Shown: positions 30,856 to 43,002, numbered from the stretch's first letter. The stretch: 64,000 bases of DNA from Platanthera guangdongensis (GCA_039583875.1 CM077147.1:154217846-154281845); one strand, 5' to 3'. The notes: a model not told the origin generated them from the sequence alone. Translations and numbers: made by a program.

Positions 30856-32544
30856 ATGTCGGGTGCCAAGAAACTTCTTCAAGACAGCCTTGTCGCGCTA
30901 ACTGGCATTCTCGGCGTTGCTGAGCCTAAAAGGCCGCGCGACGAAGACGGCGTCGCCGACTTACCCCCCCTCATGAAGAAGAAGACCAAGAAACCCAAGA
31001 AGAAACCCACCTCTGACAAGGTTGACTTGTCGCCACCTCCTTCACAAGTCGTGGCTTCCACCAGCAATCCCACGCGCTCTGCCAGCACTCTGAGGTTGCT
31101 CAGTGATCATGAGCTTGATGACATCCCCAATGTAGTCGCCCCTAACGCGAGCCTCCTCAGCTCGCTAGACATCCCGGAACTCGCCACCACTTCGGCACCG
31201 GCATCGTAGCAAGTCGAAGTGGTCTCCTTGTCAGGTCGCCATGTTGCTGAGATACTTGTTTTCTACATTATTGGCCGCTGACACTTCTCGCTATCTTTGT
31301 TTCGATACTCGCAGATTCCCTACCGGGGGGCGCTGATGCGGTTCTGAATGTTGCCCTACTGAACTCTGTACTGCTGCTCGCCCTCTCAGCCGAGAGACCC
31401 GTTAGGACCGCGCACATGGTCCAAATCCATGTTGGTGCCAAGAGGGCACCTGAAGCCTCGGTTCCTGCGGTGAGCAAGGAACCGTCGCTGAAGGATCTTC
31501 TGCCAAATAAAGTGGCGTCGACAAGCAAGGAGCCATCGCTGAAGGATCCTTCGCCAAAGAAAGTGGCACCGACGAGCAAGAACCTTCCGGAGAGTAAGGC
31601 CCCGCTCGCCCTTGTACGAGATTCTGTTCTACCGGTGGCGAGTTCTGCGCCGCCGCCACCGCCGCCTCCTCTAAACGTCGCTGCCATCCCGGCGGTGACT
31701 GTACCATTGCCGCTGCCGCCGCCTCTTGTCGCGCCTCCACAAGTCGCTACGACGCGACTTCCTCCGCCTCCTCCGCTGAAGACCCGGCCTCAGCCAGCAA
31801 GTTCGTCGCAACCTCTGCCCCCTTCATCGCAGCCTGTGGTTGGGAAGCCGATAAAGCCGCGACCGAGCTACTTCCCGCCAAGAGTGGGGGATTCCGGCCA
31901 TGGAGGTCGCATGCAGGGCAAGGCGACCGAGCATACTGGTGGCCCATCTTCTGACCGGCGAGATGCCCCAACTCGCGGACCTTCTCCTCGCCGATCGAGA
32001 TCTCCTCGCCGTGGTAAGTGGCGTCACTGGTGCTGTAATTGGTGACTAAGTGTCCCATTCCTATTCTAGCGACTTTATTTTCTGACAGATCGGTCGGCGA
32101 CTCCAGGGGCGGCCTTCATCGACACCATCGGGTTGTCAGGCAGTGAGTATCGCCACGCCGCTACTCGCGCCTACCTGAAGCTGGAGAACAAGTTCGATTA
32201 GCTGGCGATCTGCGAACCACATCGGCGGATATCATCTTTGGAAGTGCGGGTGGCGAAGATTGAAGAGCTCCGGAGTACTCTAGAGAGCTATGAAGCCCGC
32301 TTCCATATGGTGAAGGAGAATGATCGTCAGCTGGCGATCAACAATCAGCGCCCCTAGCATGTCCTCGATGAGTTGGCCGGCATCGGCATGAGTATTGGCT
32401 CCGTTGGACGGCTGATGAGGATGGAGGAGCAACTGCGACTTGGCGATGATGCGATGTCGCTGTCGACGAAGAATTATCGGCGGGCACGCGATATGTGCTG
32501 GTCTATGCGACATCCTCATCCTCCAGAGAGACCTCCTAGGCCTT
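30856..32544 (+). pseudogene. Antisense gene A of the Tat element: proline-rich, basic protein
   Basis: ATG 30856 (MSGAKKLLQDSLVALTGIL) opens a frame with a lysine-rich stretch and Ser/Pro-rich linker. Two introns fit the phase: 31234-31314 (CAG/GTCGCC to CGCAG) and 32014-32088 (G/GTAAGT to GACAG). Exon 2 carries duplicated KEPSLKD-type units, long proline runs and an Arg/Ser-rich segment (PSPRRSRSPRRG). Exon 3 (GAAFIDTIGLSG, then an alpha-helical part) ends at 32544. In-frame TAG codons at 31207 and 32199 inactivate it. The function is unknown. Proline and RS-like composition suggests nucleic-acid or protein binding, but this is only inference. The minus ORFs overlapping it are shadows. Confidence 0.6.
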
Positions 32545-32840
32545 AGATTTTCTTTTCTTTTATTTGAAGCTCGCCTTGTGCGACTTGTTGTAATGAACAA
32601 TCATTGGTTATTGTAATAAGCGAGTTTATATCTCGCGCTTTATTCACTTCTGCTTTCTTCTTGTTGATGTTTCTGCGATATCTTGTTCTGTGCTTGCCGA
32701 GTTTATTGTGTAGGTTCTAATCATCGCCGCGATATCCTTTCCCTGTGTCGTGCGATATAGGTGCCGAGATCCACTCGTTCTCCCAGAGGGCGACTTAGAA
32801 CAATACTAGCTAGGGCAGGGATATACCCCCCTTGCCTTCG

Positions 32841-32852
32841 CCTATAAATAGA
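32841..32852 (+). promoter_or_regulatory. TATA box of antisense gene B
   Basis: CCTATAAATAGA at 32841-32852 lies about 140 bases before the ATG at 32988, within a typical C/A-rich leader. It marks a second independent plus-strand transcription unit. Confidence 0.6.
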
Positions 32853-32987
32853 GGGGGTAGGTAGGACAAAAGTACGCTATTGCGAATTTTGATCCCTAGC
32901 TTGAGAGTACTTTTCCCTGCTCGCGCGCTTCAATCTCTTTTCCTTACTCGCCCTACTTCCTTCTTTCAGCTCGCCAATCTCGCAGAA

Positions 32988-34901
32988 ATGGTAGGAGATG
33001 ATGCCAGCGCTCTCCGACAAGCCCATGCTATGAACTTCGCCGACACGACTTTCAAAATGTAGATAACAACTGAGCGAGATTTGGAGAGCTTCAGGGAGAG
33101 GCTTTTGCCCGAAGGTTACTCGGCAAGGCTCCTTAGTCACAGCGAGTGACTGAATAACTACATAGAGGGTGCGTTGGTCCTGCTGCTTTGCCACTTTGAC
33201 GCCGGCCTGCGACTTCCCCTATGGCCGGAGTATTGCGAGATCCTACGATACTTTGGCATTATCCACACATAGATCAACCCAAATGGTGTGGTGATCATCA
33301 TGGGGTTCCTATGCTACTCGCGGGAGGAGAGGGTCGCCTTCGACATTTCCGTATTCCGCAAGATCGTCGCCTTCGCCGTGACTGCCGAGGGGGTGGTTTA
33401 CTTTAGCAGCCACGTCTGCACCTTGGTGGGGACGGCGAATAAAGTCCATCACTGGAGCGAGCTGCTAGTCGTCTTCCAAGGCAACTTCGCGGGCATCCTG
33501 GGCGAGGCCGCATCAACCTGCCGATGTCGCCTTCCTTTCGCCGATATTGGAGGGCGTCCACGAGCAGCTGGTGGAGTCATTCCGTGGTCGCCGGTTCGAC
33601 GTGATCTTCTGGTGGCTAAACGTCAACACTCTGCTAGAGATCCATCCCAACGAGGGTAAGTTTTGCGCGAGAATCATCTCTTACATTATCGCCTTGCTAG
33701 TTGTAGCTTGATATTGATATTCGCTCGGCATTTTGCAGTGGCGTGCGAGCTACCTGATAAGCCGCTTCTGCCGTCGAAGGAAATCGCCACCATGCTTCAT
33801 GAGCCCAACCCCCTGGCTGATGTCGGCGAGAAGAAAAGGCTCGCCAAAGAAGGCGAAAGTATCATCGTCGCGTCCTGACGACCACGAATCGCCTCCAGAT
33901 GCTCGCCTTTCCCACTTCCACCCCAACTTCAATTTGGGGCTAGGGGCGGTGGACGCCTATGGTCGTCCGCTGGTGACCTGGTCGGAGGATGAACATTTGG
34001 TGACGCTGAGCACCAACCTCCCCTCCTGGTCGGCGGACTGGGAGGACAACGCGGAGGCCTTCGCCATTCTTCACGCGCTCCACGGGCGAGGTGATGCCGA
34101 GTTGATACTGGACATCAGCGCGAAGGATCTCGCCCAGTAAGCATCATGCTCGCTTACGCGAGCTGTCGAGCTGAACCACTACTCGACGAGGAAACTGTTG
34201 GAGACGACTAAGGCCCTGCAAGTCGTCTCCAAGAAGGCGATCAAACTCGGCATGTAGTCTGTCCGCTGGAGGGATTATGAAGTAAGTCGCTTCCTGCGTG
34301 AGACCTTGCTAGTGCTGGACTTGGATTCATTTCGCTGATTTTCTGTTCTTTGTCGTAGGCTGCCGAGATCGAGGCCACCAAGAAGCTCTCTGAGTGCGAG
34401 ACGAAACTTGCCAAGTCTCAGGCAGAGTTGGAGGCGGCCCAAGTCCGCGCCGCTGAGATGGAGAGTCGCCTAACTGCCTTGGTGGGCCGCGCGAGTTCTT
34501 CAGCTCCTCAGCCAGAAGCGCCGCGATCGGAGGACGATCCTCACTACACGATCAAGAGATCTTACATTCTCTGGGAGGAGAGGTCATCTGTACACCGCGA
34601 GATAGTGCACGCGTTAGGGAATGTTATGCTCGCGAGGGTAAGGCTCAACGACCAGCTCGCCAAGGGGGATAAAGAGCTCACTATCGACGAGCTCCTCCCT
34701 GAACTGTTCGCTAATGAATTGACCTCGCCAGATCGCCTGCCTTCTCCATCATCGGGCTCCAACAGCAGTGGCAGCGGTAGCCACAGCAGTGACAATAGTA
34801 GCGGCGGCGAGGAAGAGAACGAGGATGACAGCAAGGAAGAGGAGGATGCTGATATTGGAGATGAGGAATATCGGCCTGATACTGGCAAGGATGAGTCCTA
34901 G
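32988..34901 (+). pseudogene. Antisense gene B of the Tat element: Transposase_28-like domain plus coiled coil
   Basis: From ATG 32988 the first exon resembles the 'putative gypsy type transposon' family (Transposase_28, PF04195, from memory): FDAGLRLPLWPEYCEILRYF, IMGFLCYSREER, VVYFSSHVCTLVG. Introns with good borders lie at 33656-33738 (G/GTAAGT to TGCAG) and 34282-34358 (GTAAGTCG to CGTAG). The last exon codes a heptad-rich coiled coil (ETKLAKSQAELEAAQVRAAE) and an acidic Ser/Asp/Glu tail ending at 34901. Stops at 33060, 33148 and 33271 and a frame change near 33500 show decay. The role of the family is unknown. Confidence 0.65.
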
Positions 34902-35450
34902 TTGCTCGCCGATATTTATCATACTCGCATATAGCAGTTAGCGAAATTTTTGTAGTAGCCGACTTGTAACTTGTAAAATTTTTGAAATATATATATTTAT
35001 ACAAGTTTGAATTACCATTGTCGCTCTACTTTCATGTATGTTTGCTGATGATACTCACTAGGCTCATAGGCTCAGGGAGGTTGAGTGCTCGCGACGCTTT
35101 ACCTGCACGTCGACAACGTTTGTAGTCGTATAGTTACTAGCCTTCCGATACTCGCCTGTGTCTTATACATATACTCGCCACAGTATACTCGCTCGCTTGC
35201 CATGGTCGCCTTAGCATACTCGCCCATAAATACTCGCATATTCATTAAGATCTGCTCGTGCTTACACAGTTTATTTATTTTCCGAAGTTAATTCTGACTA
35301 GCTTGAAGACCAGAGCTGACATCCTATGAGGAGCTGAGCTTGGCTGGTGGTTGGGAGTAGTCGACACCCAGCAGGAGCCAAGCTCAACTGGGGGTGGGAA
35401 TTAGTCGTCACCCAGCAGGAGCCAGTCTTAACTAGGGGTGGGAATCGATC
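34902..35450. other. Noncoding region after antisense gene B
   Basis: This holds AT-rich 3' flank with ATATATATTTATAC (near 34988) and many isolated ACTCGC motifs (35060-35240). Two copies of a unit of about 62 bp (CACCCAGCAGGAGCCA) follow at 35365-35445. No gene is supported. Confidence 0.5.
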
Positions 35451-36315
35451 GACTCGGGGAGGCAAGTAGTCGGTCTGCAGGAGAGGAGCTCATACAGAGA
35501 TCTCGGACTACGACATCACTCCAACGAGGAACTTGATCTCACTCGAGGAGTTATTGGCCAATATGCAGGATAGGAGCTCATGCAGGGACTTGGACTTACG
35601 GCGACACTGTCACTCGAGGACTTCGAATGCTTGAGTCGACAGCTCTCAGGAGCCCTGCTCAACTAGAGTGGTGTAAGTCGACTCGGGTAGGCAAGTAGTC
35701 GGTCTGCAGGAGAGGAGCTCATACAGAGATCCCAGACTACGACATCACTCCAATGAGGAACTTGATCTCACTCGAGGAGGTCCTTGGACAATATACAGGA
35801 GAGGAGCTCGTGCAGGGACTTGGACTTACGGCGACACTGCCACTCGAGGACTTCGAATGCTGGAGTCGACAGCTCTCAGGAGCCCTGCTCAACTAGAGTC
35901 GTATAAGTCGACTCAGGGAGGCAAGTAGTCGGTCTGCAGGAGAGGAGCTCATACAGAGATCTCGGACTACGACATCACTCCAACGAGGAACTTGTTCTCA
36001 CTCTAGGAGTTCCTTGGCCAATATACAGGAGAGGAGCTCGTGCAGGGACTTGGACTTACAGTGACACTGCAACTCGTGGACTTCGAATGCTGGAGTCGAC
36101 AGCTCTCAGGAGACCTGCTCAACTAGAGTGGTGTAAGTTGACTCGGGGAGGCAAGTAGTCGGTCTGCAGGATAGGAGCTCGTACAGAGATCTCGGACTAC
36201 GACATCACTCCAACAAGGAACTTGATCTCACTCGAGGAGGTCCTTGGCCAATATGCAGGAGAGGAGCTCATGAAGGGACTTGGACTTATGACGACATTGC
36301 CACTTGAGGACATGA
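35451..36315. repeat. 230-bp tandem repeat, about 3.8 copies
   Basis: GACTCGG/GACTCAG followed by GAGGCAAGTAGTCGGTCTGC begins units at 35451, 35680, 35910 and 36140. The spacing of 229-230 bp is constant. Each unit also has GGACTACGACATCACTCCAA and GGGACTTGGACTTA. The array lies between pol and the antisense genes of the Tat element. No open frame runs through it. Confidence 0.85.
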
Positions 36316-36416
36316 AACATTGTTGGAGAAGTTTTTACCTACTGCGTAAGAGATTGCCAATTATTCAAATGCATTAATATCTTTGAGGATGAAGAAAATA
36401 TAGAGAGAGCGATGAT

Positions 36417-37055
36417 CCTACCGCCGTCGAGTTGGGAGGTTGGCGTCCAACCATGTTCCTGATAGTTCCTCCAGTCGGAGGAGAGATGCAATTCGGGGTA
36501 GCTAAGCCGACATGCAAGGGGGGAGCTGATCTTGACCATCAATGCAGGGGTCTGGTCTTACAAGAACGCTTATATCCCGAGGCATTGTCCCACCGTCCGC
36601 TATGGGATATCTAGGAGAAACATGTCGAAGGCACGTTTCCCAATCTAACCCTTGAAATCATTTTCAGCTCTGCCCCTTGGCTACGAGCGTGCATGCATGA
36701 GCAAGGGGTAATGTTCTTCCGAGGGTCCTCTAAGACGCTCTCGCGACTAACATCTTACCTTGGTCCTATCTCTGCCCTTTGGCTGGTTATCCTGCTTTCG
36801 AAAATAATGAGGGGCTGTTGCCTAAACGAGAGCTCAAAAAGGTTGATCCTTCCTCTAATCCATGAGGTTGGAGTCTAAACCTATTCCTGCTAGTTCCTCT
36901 AGTCAGAGGAGAGATGCAATCGGGGGTAGCTAGGCCGACATGTAAGGGGGGAGTTGATCTCGGCCATCAATGCAGAGGTCCGGTCTTACAAGGGTGCTTA
37001 TATCCCGAGACATCGTCCCATCGTCCGTATTGGGCTATTTAGGAGGAACGGGTCG
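36417..37055. repeat. Duplicated 210-bp segment, spacing about 425 bp
   Basis: The segment at 36417-36625 recurs at about 36847-37055. Shared blocks include GAGGAGAGATGCAAT, GGTAGCTA, CCGACATG and CTTATATCCCGAG. The intervening DNA is noncoding. It directly follows the end of pol in minus-strand sense. Confidence 0.7.
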
Positions 37056-37200
37056 ACGGCCGGTTCCTCGGATCGATCTCTGAGCAGAACCTTAAGGGCT
37101 CAGAAATCTTGAGATGAAAAAGCATAAAGAGAAGCCAAGCAGTTGCCACTATCTGTATTTATATATGAAAACACGTACAAATAAAATACATCCGTAACCG

Positions 37201-40200
37201 CTAGGGATAGAACCTTTTCAGGTCATCCCCGCTCCAAGTACCTCCCAACTGCTCTCCAACCTGATCCTGGAGATAATAGCCTCCGATGTCCAAGGCTTCT
37301 TAGACGATGAAGGGACCTTCCTAATTAGGATGCAGCTTGCCAACAGTTGCTCCTCTTCCTGCGGCGTCCACCTTCTTCATGACCATATCCCCAACGAGGA
37401 AATTTTTTAGTACATTCTTGTCGAAGTGCTTTGCCATACGCTGCTTGATCTCCTCTTAGCGGATGGAGGCCAAGTCTCGAAGCTCTTCAATGAAATCCAG
37501 CGAGAGTCTTTTAGCGTCTTCATTTTCCAAGCACCATCCTTCGCTGCCGTCTCCAGCTATTATGACTCTCGGGCTCCGAACCTCAAACTCCACTAGGATG
37601 AGTGCCTCAGACCCGTGGGACAACTTAAAGGGAGTTTCCCCCGTGGCCGAGTTTGGAGTTGTTCTCAGATCCCAAAGGACTGAGGGGAGCTGCTTTGCCC
37701 AATTGCCTTTCAAGTTGGTGACTTTCTTCTTCAAGAGGTTGATAATCAACTTGTTGGCGGCTTCCACTTGTTCGTTGCTGCGAGTATGATGCACAGAGGC
37801 GAATCGAAGATCCATCCCTAGCTGTTTGTAGGAGTCCTCTAACTCCAAGCTGGCGAACTGTGGACCTGCATGCCATCTCTCCCCAAATAAAATTCTTTAC
37901 AATTTGCGACGTGGTCTTGGCTAGAGCTTTTGCCTCGATCCATTTGGAGGAATAATCGATCATGACAATGACGAACTTCCTCTGTCCGCTGGCCTGAGGA
38001 AAAGGACCAATCAAGTCCATCCCCCAGAGGGCGAAGGGCCATGGAGCAGTGATCGAGTTTAGATGCTGGGCTGGTTGTAGTTGAAGAGGCGCGAAGAGCT
38101 GACATTGGAGACATTTTTTGGAGAAGGCTTCCGCATCTTTTCGAATGGTGGGCCAAAAATACCCGTGCCTTATGATTCTTTGTTCAAGAGTGCGAGTTCC
38201 TGAGTGGCTGCCACACTCTCCCGAGTGGATCTCCTCCAGGACACGAGGGACTTCAATCTCCGACAAGCACCGAGCTAGAGGGCCTGAGATGGTTTTGCGA
38301 TAAAGCTCTCTTTCCTGTAGTAGATAATACACGGCTTTGTAACAGAACTCCCTCTGATCCCCCTTGCTGGAAAGAATCTCTCCTGTTGTTAAAAAAGAGA
38401 CGAATGGATCCCTACAGGATGCCCTCTGCTCGATCTCCATTATCTCCCCTTCCTCTATGGATGGTCGGAACAACTCAGTCATGGTTCCGCCAGCCCGGGG
38501 ACCGTACTTGGAAAGGTAGTCATCTTCTGAATTCTCTTCTCGGGGTACATGCTCAACGAATAAAGATTGAAACCCACCGATCAGACCTTTTTCTTTGATT
38601 AAGTATCTTTGCAGGATCGGAACATTCACCTCGAACTCACCTTTGATCTGAGATGCGACTACCATCGAGTTGGTGAAGGCCCTGATATCACAGATTACCA
38701 ACTCCTTGGCGAGACGCATGCCAGCCACCATGTTATCGTACTCCGCCTGATTATTTGTAACGGGGAAGAGGATCTCAACTGCTTGCTCGATCCTGTTTCC
38801 CTGGGGGCTCACCAGCCCGATTCCGGCTCCCACGGAGTATCTGCCCGAAGCCCCATCCACAAACATCTTCCACGAAACTGGACTAGAAGAGAATTCCTCT
38901 CCTTCAACCTTGGCTGAGAAGTCGGCAAGGAAATCTGCCACTGCCTGCGCCTTGATCGCTATCCTTAGAGAGTAAGAGATATCAAACTCATTAAGCTCCA
39001 CTGCCCACTTTGCCAACCTGCCAGAATGCTCAACTCCATCCAGGATGCTACGTAGAGGATGATCAGAGACGACCCTGATGGAGTGAGCCTGAAAATATGG
39101 ACGGAGCCTCCGAGCTGAAACTACCAAAGAAAACACCAACTTCTCCAGGATAGGATATCTCGCCTTCGCCTGTCGCAGAACTCTACTAATATAGTAGACA
39201 GGGAGCTATTTCTTGCCTTCCTCTCGAACCAACACCGAGCTGACTGCCTCTGCTCCGACTCCTAAGTAGAGAAAGAGATCTTCGTTACCCCACGGGCCTT
39301 GGAGGAGAGGAGCATGGGTTACCTGTAGCTTGAGCTTTTCGAAAGCCTCCTCACACTCCGCGGTCCACTCGAACTTCTGATTTCCCAGAAGGGTTTTGAA
39401 GAATGGAGAGCACTTCTCCCCTGCCTTGGACAAGAAACGGCTAAGGCCTTCCAGCCTTCCCGTCAACCTTTGAACCTCCTTTGGATCCCTCGGGGACGCC
39501 ATATTCAGAATGACCTTTACTTTGTCGTGATTAGGTCCCACTCCCTTGGGGTGAGGAGGTGACATAAAAACTTCCCTCTTCCTGCACCGAAGACGCACTT
39601 GGCCGGGTTGAGTCACATCTTTTACTTCCTCAGGGTAGCGAAAGTCTCCACCAGATCCGTGATGTGCTCTGCAACATTTTTGCTCTTGACGAGAAGATCG
39701 TCCACATAGACTTCCAAGTTTCGCCCCTTTTGTCCCTTAAAGATTTGATCCATCATTCCCTGGTAAGTCGCGCCAGCATTCTTAAGACTGAAGGGTATCA
39801 TCTTGTAGCTATAACAGCCATCGCTAGTTATGAAGGAGACGTCGCGACAGTCGGGGGGGGGGGGATGCATCCGGATCTGGTGATACCCTGAAAAAGCATC
39901 AAGAAAACTCATCACAGGAAACCCGACGGCGGAATCAACCAGCGTGTCAATTTGAGGCAAGGTGTAGCAATCCTTTGGGCAAGCTTTATTAAACATGGAA
40001 AAGTCAATACATAGACGCCAGCCCCCTCCTGTCTTCTTTACCATTACAACATTGGTGACCCAGAGTGGATACTGGATCTCCAAGACAAAACTTGCCTCCA
40101 GCAGCTTCTATACCTCCTCTCTAATCGGCCCGACCAGCATGGCAACGCTCTTCCACTACTTCTGACGAACAGGAGCCACCACAGTATCCAGGTTGAGGCG

Positions 40201-40923
40201 ATGGAAGGCAACATCAGCATCGACCCATGGAATCTTGGCGGCGCTCCATGCGAATACGTCGACGTTGTCCTGCAGGCAAGCGACCATCTCTATCTTCTCT
40301 TCCAGCGGCAGGGATCCTCCAACCTTCAGCAGTCCCAGCTCTCCTCCCTGAGAGATCACTGCCACTTCCTCCACTTCTTCCGCAGCACATAACCCCTTCT
40401 CCTTCTCGAGCAGCTCTTCCAGCTTCTCCGCGTAACCCATCCAGTGGATGGTGCTGACGGCATTCAGGTAACACTCCCTGGAGGCCTTGGGACCTCGCCT
40501 GATCCTGGCCTGAACATCTCCACGGCAGTACTTTAGGTACTGGTGATAAGACGACAGAACGGCCTTGAAATAGTTGATGAGGGGCCGCCCGAAGATGTAG
40601 TTGTATCCTCTTGGTGCGTCGACGATGATAAAGCGACATCAGATCGACGTCCCACCGAGCATAACCAGAAGATCCACCGCTCCCTCCACCTCTTTCTTTT
40701 CTCCTGAGAAGCCAAAGAGAGGTCCATCTGCAGCCTGGACCCGGGACGCTTCCATCTGAAGTCCGACAAAGGTTCTCTTGAAAATGACATTCATCGAGCT
40801 CCCGTTATACGCGAGGATTCGGTCGACGGTGAAGTCCTCGATGGCAGCTTGAATCACCAATGCATCGTGGAAGGGGTTCTTATTCCCCAGCATATCCTCC
40901 TCCGAGAAGGTGATCTCTTCCAA
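37201..40923 (-). pseudogene. pol: pol of the Tat element: protease, RT, two RNase H domains, integrase
   Basis: In minus-strand order: a protease region with NGSSMNVIF, where the catalytic Asp of D(T/S)G reads Tyr; an RT (WRLCIDFSMFNKACPKD, YVDDLLVKS); a first RNase H region (FEWTAECEEAFEKLK, FSLVVSARRLRPYF); a second RNase H (WKMFVDGASG, NNQAEYDNMVAGM); and an integrase HHCC domain (GSHSGTRTL, CLQCQLF). The integrase core keeps its first Asp (WGMDLIGPF) but lacks about 25 residues around the second Asp, then continues in another frame (RFASVHHTRSNEQVEAANK). It ends FYP at 37201. At least six stops or frame changes are present. Confidence 0.85.
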
Positions 40924-40968
40924 TGGCGGCAGATTCTATGACATCGAGGTGACGTTCTTCCGATAGAT

Positions 40969-42278
40969 TTAGTGGAGACTCCCCTTGCAGGAAGCTCCAA
41001 GTCCGGCCCCTCCATTGATCACTCCTACATGACCGCCTCCCAGGCCATATATCACTTCTCCACGACCTCCCAGGTCGACTCGATCTTCATTCCTCCATCT
41101 CGCTGGAGCTTGGAATGCCACCTGCCCCACCGGGGCCTGCTGCCACTGCTGCTCTCTCTCCGCTACTCCTGCTTCCAACCTCCTCCTTGCTTCCCAGAAC
41201 TCCGGGCAAGCCAAGTTCCTGTGTCCCTCTACCTAATGAATATCGCAGTAGAGGGGAATCTCCGCCTCCTGCGCATCGCCCGCTGCTCCCACTGGCGCTG
41301 TTTGTTGTCTTGGCAAGCGATGTCCATCGTATCCCTTCTTCCTCCTACTCGGCCTCCCTCCTGCCGGTTACCGTTCCTCCTCTCTTCCTAGAAGTGTTGC
41401 CTTGCTGGTTGTCTCCACTGGGGACGATTCTCAGGATACTGGAATCGCCTTTCCCCCCTTCCTCCTGCCTGGGCCTCTGCTGGCCTCCTCTCTTCTTGCC
41501 TCCGAGGCCTCTCCTACGTCCTCTCCTCAACCCTCCTGGGCTCTTCTCTTGTCCTCCTCTCTTCTCTCCTCAGCTCTTCCTTTCTCCTCTCCCGCCTCTC
41601 CAGCATCCTCCTTGCCTTTTCTCCTGAAGATCCTGCTCTTCCCTTCTCCCTCGACTCCTGTCCATCCAGCCTCGCCAAGAAATCCTTGTTCTTCTCCTCT
41701 CCGCAAACAAAGGTGTTCACCCTCTCTATCATCTCTTCAAAAGATCACGGGGGATTAGACCCCATCTCCATGCTGAACAAAACTTGCTTCAGCCTGAACT
41801 TCAAGGCCACCATCAAGGTAAAGCTGTCTACCTCCTTTACCTCTAGGATCTCCTCTTGGAAACGGTCAACGTAGTGACCCAAGATCTCGTGCTGCCCCTG
41901 CGTGACCTTAAATAGAGCCGTCGCCTCCTTTTTCCTCTTCTTCGATGTCGCGAACCTCTCCATGAGGCCCCGACGTAGATCGGAGAAACAATACACGGAC
42001 CCAGCCTACAGTTGATGGAACCAGTCTCTTGCATTCCCTTTTAGGGTGATGGAGACGAACCGACACTTGTAGGCATCAGACATGTTTTGGATTGAGACGA
42101 CATATTCGAACCACTGAAGATGTATGACAGGGTCATCCCTGCCATAATAGTAGGTGAGGACAGGCTCTTTGAACCCTTCAGGAACTGGGGCTGCGAGGAT
42201 CTCATCACAGAAGGGGCTCCTTGCTCCCTGGCGGTGGAGAGTTTCATCCTCTCTGGAGACGTCATACTCAACCACCAA
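40969..42278 (-). pseudogene. gag: gag of the Tat element
   Basis: One minus frame from about 42278 holds the retrotransposon gag domain: DPVIHLQWFEYVV, LKGNARDWFHQL, a TAG at a likely glutamine codon, then CFSDLRRGLMERFATSKK and HYVDRFQEEILEVKEVD. A very charged Glu/Arg linker follows. A CX2HX4HX4C finger (CDIH, VEGHRNLAC) with one internal stop lies near 41200-41245. This C-H-H-C form is usual for Tat and Athila gag. The start is only about 40 bases from the LTR and no ATG fits, so the N-terminus and leader seem deleted. Confidence 0.75.
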
Positions 42279-42318
42279 ACTTTCTTCCTTGGCTGCGATC
42301 CACGCTCACTACACCAAG

Positions 42319-42937
42319 TGTTGAAGCCAGAAAAAATCCCAATCTCGAATTCGGACCAAAGCCGCCTAAGGTTACTGGTTTAGAGGTCAGATCAGAAGGT
42401 TATGGTGACTAGGACGGAGAACCAAGTCAAACAGGACCCTAGATGTTGTGGCAGGAAGGTCCTACCAAGTACCCGGATGCCCAAAAGGAGCAACCTCTTC
42501 TCAACCAAAGATTGCCGAACTGAGTATGAGGGAGACTAGCTGGTGACGAAGTCGCGGCTTGATCTCTAAGGAAAGGGAATCCAAAGACTCGGCTAGTATC
42601 TCAAAAGTGAAGCTCGTGAGTATCTTGCAGAGGATTTCCAGTTCCTCGACTCGTACCCCTGGGGTCCTATTTATAGGCAAATCCAATGGGGGGGGGGGAG
42701 AGTTATATTTATACCCCACCCCACTAGCGACTAGGTGACTTCCAGAGGAACTCACACGGGCTGGGCGAGTATTTCGCCTAGTCGCCCACCCGGCGAGTAT
42801 GCGAGGGGAGCTCACCTATACTCGCCCAGGCCTTCCGCGATCTTGTATGCTGACTTTGACTCGTTTGGACTTTTTGACCTTGACTTCTGCTGACCTGGCT
42901 GTGGTAGGACCCACCATCGACGAATACAGGTTGTACA
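42319..42937 (-). mobile_element. 5' LTR of the Tat element
   Basis: In minus-strand sense it begins TGTACAACC (42937) and ends GCTTCAACA (42319). It matches the left LTR with scattered differences and a longer G-tract. Inside the element it is followed by CTTGGTGTAGTGAGCGTGG, a possible but unassigned primer site. TATAC (42938-42942) follows outside. Confidence 0.88.
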
Positions 42938-43002
42938 TATACTTTCCAGAATCTAGAACACTATAATACAATAAAAGAGACATGGGATTCTCTCATTGTG
43001 TA
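42938..43002 (+). pseudogene. gag: Old SIRE-like gag, second fragment
   Basis: These 65 bases lie between the Tat element and the SIRE-type element. Together with the left fragment they read TFQNLEHYNTIKETWDSLIV, matching TFQNLIHCKTSKEMWVTLIV of the younger gag. The segment ends in GTGTA, the target duplication of the SIRE-type element. Confidence 0.75.

Larger units (their letters stand above)
30062..42937 (-). mobile_element. Tat-lineage Ty3/gypsy element with antisense accessory genes, 12.9 kb
   Basis: LTRs at 30062-30682 and 42319-42937 are about 620 bp each, and the TSD is perfect. On the minus strand are gag (42278-40969) and pol (40923-37201). Between pol and the 3' LTR lie 6.5 kb with tandem repeats and two plus-strand genes. 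Tat-lineage hallmarks are a gag finger of CX2HX4HX4C type, RT with GATYQGMMDQIFK and YVDDLLVKS, and a second RNase H domain after the first. Extra ORFs in this position, sometimes antisense, are known in Tat elements such as maize Grande. The element is defective in gag, protease and integrase. Confidence 0.9.

Noticed and set aside
31268..32058. Minus-strand ORFs of 60-139 codons rich in Gly, Ala and Ser
   Set aside because: They are antisense shadows of the proline-rich exon of gene A.
41115..41627. Plus-strand ORF of 170 codons, Pro/Leu/Ser-rich
   Set aside because: It is the antisense shadow of the charged Glu/Arg linker of the Tat gag.
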